34,633 bases of DNA from Beijerinckia sp. L45 (lineage in GTDB: Bacteria; Pseudomonadota; Alphaproteobacteria; Rhizobiales; Beijerinckiaceae), in the NCBI RefSeq assembly GCF_009765775.1, contig NZ_LMUU01000132.1, positions 50,046-84,678 on the forward strand. The letters run 5' to 3'. The notes beneath the pieces were generated by a model, which saw only the letters and a program-made list of their open reading frames with translations, did no database searches and was not told the origin of the DNA. Shown piece by piece: positions 32,650 through 34,633 of this stretch. Position 1 is the stretch's first letter. Each line of letters starts with the position of its first letter. Position numbers and translations under genes: made by a program.

Positions 32650-34458
32650 TCAGCCCTCGGCACCCTCGCGCTGCATTTCCAGCGCCAACCACGTCTCCTC
32701 GGCTTCGGCCATTTCGGCTTCGGCCTTGGCGAGCGCGGCGGAGCGCTTGGCGAACTCCGCAGGATCGCGGGTGTAAAGCGCCGGGTCGTCGAGGCCTTTC
32801 TGCAGCTTCGCCTTCAGCGTATCGAGCGCGGCGATCTTGGCCGGCAGGGTTTCGAGCGCGTGCTTGTCCTTAAACGACAGCTTCTGCTTCGACGTCGCCC
32901 CGGCCTTGCCGACCCCGACCGTCTTCTTCTCGCGCACGGCCTCGACGGCGGCGCGGCCCTTCAAGACATCGCCGCGCTGGTTGATCATGTCGGTGTAGCC
33001 GCCGGCATAGTCCTGCCAGACGCCGTCGCCCTCCGCGACCACCACGCCGCTCGCCACGCGATCCAGAAAGTCGCGGTCATGGCTGACGATGATCAGCGTG
33101 CCGGGATAGTCGGTGAGCATTTCCTGGAGCAGGTCGAGGGTTTCCAGGTCGAGATCGTTGGTCGGTTCGTCGAGCACCAGAAGATTGGAGGGCTGGGCGA
33201 GCGCCCGCGCGAGCATCAGCCGGCCGCGCTCGCCGCCGGAGAGCCGGCCGATCGGCGTCCGCGCCTGTTCGGCGCCGAACAAGAAGTCCTTCATGTAGCC
33301 GATGACGTGCTTGCGCTCGCCGTTGACCTCGACGAAGTCGCTGCCGCCGCCGGTCAGCGCGTCCTTCAGCGTCGTCGTCGGGAGAAGACTCGCGCGGCGC
33401 TGATCGAGCGTCGCCATCTGCAGGTTGGCGCCGAGCTTGATGGTTCCGCTATCGGGCTCGATCGTTCCGGTCAGGACGGAGATCAGCGTCGTCTTGCCGG
33501 CCCCGTTGGCGCCGATGACGCCGAGGCGGTCGCCGCGCAACACGCGCGTCGTAAAGTCGTCGATGATGACGCGGTCGCCGTAGGCCTTGTGGACGTTCTT
33601 CGCCTCGACCACGAGCTTGCCGGAGACGGCGCCTTCGCTCGCCACCAGCTTGACGTCGCCGACGGATTTACGGTGGTCGCGGCGGTCGGTCCGCAGACCC
33701 TGAAGCCGGGCAAGCCGGCCGACGTTGCGCTTGCGCCGGGCGGTGACGCCGTAGCGCAGCCAATGCTCTTCGTCGACGATCTGCCGGTCGAGCTTGTGCT
33801 GCTGGCGCTCTTCTTCCTCAAGCTGAAGGTCGCGCCAGGCTTCGAACTCGCCAAACCCCTTGCCGAGCTTGCGCGTAATGCCACGGTCGATCCACACGGT
33901 CTGCCGCGACAGGTTGGTGAGGAAGCGCCGGTCATGGCTGATGATCACCAGCGCCGAGCGCAGGCTCTTCAATTCGGATTCCAGCCACTCGATGGCGGGC
34001 AGATCGAGATGGTTGGTCGGCTCGTCGAGCAGCAAGATATCGGGCTGCGGCGCGAGAACGCGCGCCAGCGCCGCGCGGCGCGCCTCGCCACCGGACAGGG
34101 TGGACGGGTCTTCTTCACCGGTGAGGCCGAGTTCGTTGAGCAGACTGATGGCGCGATAGGGATCGTCGAGCGGGCTCAGGCCCTCCTCGGCATATTCGAG
34201 CGTCGTCTTGTAGCCGGAGAGGTCGGGCTCCTGCGGCAGGTAGCGCAGGCTGACTTGCGGCTTGAGGAACCGTGTGCCGCCGTCCTGCTCGACTTCGCCG
34301 GCGGCGATCTTCAGCAGCGTCGACTTTCCGGAGCCGTTGCGGCCGACAAGGCAGAGCCGCTCGCCTTGCGAGACGGAAAGATCCGCGCCGTTCAGCAGCT
34401 TGGTGCTGCCGCCGAGGGTGAGGGTGATGTTCTGGAGCGTAAGAAGAGGAGGAGCCAT
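32650..34458 (-). CDS. uup: ABC-F family ATPase of the Uup type
   Basis: This soluble ABC-F protein has 602 aa, two ATPase domains and no membrane part. Relatives act on ribosomes or in DNA-repair-related tolerance. Domain 1 has GRNGSGKST (39-47), TLSGGEARRAALARVL, ILLLDEPTNHLDL and VIISHDRRFL. A linker with EEEERQQHKLDRQ and a basic RYGVTARRKRNVGRLARLQ follows. Domain 2 has GANGAGKTT, RLSGGERGRLMLARAL, LLVLDEPTNDLDLETLD and SHDRDFLD. The C-terminal coiled coil (TLPAKIAALDTLKAKLQKGL onward) is typical of Uup rather than EttA. The start at 34458 has only a weak ribosome binding site. Confidence 0.9.
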   Translation of the reverse strand: MAPPLLTLQNITLTLGGSTKLLNGADLSVSQGERLCLVGRNGSGKSTLLKIAAGEVEQDGGTRFLKPQVSLRYLPQEPDLSGYKTTLEYAEEGLSPLDDPYRAISLLNELGLTGEEDPSTLSGGEARRAALARVLAPQPDILLLDEPTNHLDLPAIEWLESELKSLRSALVIISHDRRFLTNLSRQTVWIDRGITRKLGKGFGEFEAWRDLQLEEEERQQHKLDRQIVDEEHWLRYGVTARRKRNVGRLARLQGLRTDRRDHRKSVGDVKLVASEGAVSGKLVVEAKNVHKAYGDRVIIDDFTTRVLRGDRLGVIGANGAGKTTLISVLTGTIEPDSGTIKLGANLQMATLDQRRASLLPTTTLKDALTGGGSDFVEVNGERKHVIGYMKDFLFGAEQARTPIGRLSGGERGRLMLARALAQPSNLLVLDEPTNDLDLETLDLLQEMLTDYPGTLIIVSHDRDFLDRVASGVVVAEGDGVWQDYAGGYTDMINQRGDVLKGRAAVEAVREKKTVGVGKAGATSKQKLSFKDKHALETLPAKIAALDTLKAKLQKGLDDPALYTRDPAEFAKRSAALAKAEAEMAEAEETWLALEMQREGAEG

Positions 34459-34633
34459 GTCGCCGATCTGAGTGCCGCACCGATGCGGCGCAAGAGGCGC
34501 GCAGGCGGGGAAAGTCAGACTTCTAGGCTATGATGCGTCGCAACAATAGTCCTGCAGGCGAGAATGCTGGGCCGTGCCCCCTCCACCGCCTTCGGCGATC
34601 CCCTCTCCCGCTGCGCGGGTGAGGATCTGGCCG
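34459..34633. other. Intergenic tail with a short palindrome at the window edge
   Basis: No gene is seen. CCCGCTGCGCGGG (around 34608-34620) is a small perfect palindrome within a CCCCTCTCCC-type run of the kind common between genes in this group. The element may continue beyond the window. The uup promoter must lie in this stretch, but I cannot pick it out with confidence. Confidence 0.35.

Noticed and set aside
32641-34533. 630-codon open frame on the forward strand
   Set aside because: It is antisense to the clearly recognisable uup gene, with no motif of its own.

Overview
The window looks like the chromosome of a GC-rich alphaproteobacterium of the order Hyphomicrobiales (Bradyrhizobium/Rhodopseudomonas-like). 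This rests on the codon and GC bias, the gene families, and two short intergenic palindromic elements (18419-18468 and 32508-32603) of a kind familiar from that group. The assignment is an inference from sequence style, not from a marker gene.

Layout. 1-627 is a gene-poor relic zone. 628-1471 is a complete 844-bp IS5-family (IS427-group-like) insertion sequence. It sits in a CTAG target whose duplicated TA forms part of the stop codon of the next gene. 1471-12091 appears to be a catabolic locus. It holds a BMP-type ABC importer (ATPase, two permeases, periplasmic binding protein) downstream of a protein made of three head-to-tail RidA domains, a GntR/FCD regulator, a divergent NtaA/SnaA-type flavin monooxygenase, a PEP mutase/isocitrate lyase-like enzyme and a GlcD-type FAD oxidase. 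A near-identical motif, TGATATCTYAG, occurs at three control points and is a candidate operator for the GntR protein.

12370-17338 is a compact forward cluster that I cannot match to a known pathway. It encodes a ParB/SerK-like protein (free-serine-kinase family), an orphan fold-type-I PLP enzyme, an ATP-grasp ligase and a group-II PLP decarboxylase. The last three overlap by 4 bp at each junction and end in a strong 12-bp hairpin. It looks like a small-molecule biosynthesis operon. A cupin follows.

18467-30427 is a self-contained selenocysteine/formate dehydrogenase island. The reverse-strand operon runs from a small secreted protein (27130-27474) through fdoG, with an in-frame UGA Sec codon and a SECIS-like hairpin, then fdoH, fdoI, fdhE, a Sel1-repeat gene and selB. 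The divergent selD runs tail to tail into selA, and selA lies 18 nt behind the gene for tRNA-Sec. Everything specific to Sec synthesis and decoding (selA, selB, selC, selD) therefore sits beside the one selenoprotein visible here.

30509-34458 holds an uncertain small ORF with an 18-bp tandem repeat, a DUF2252 protein, a palindromic repeat element and an ABC-F protein of the Uup type. The two most unusual signals are the single-chain triple RidA with its import/oxidation locus, and the SerK/PLP/ATP-grasp/decarboxylase operon.
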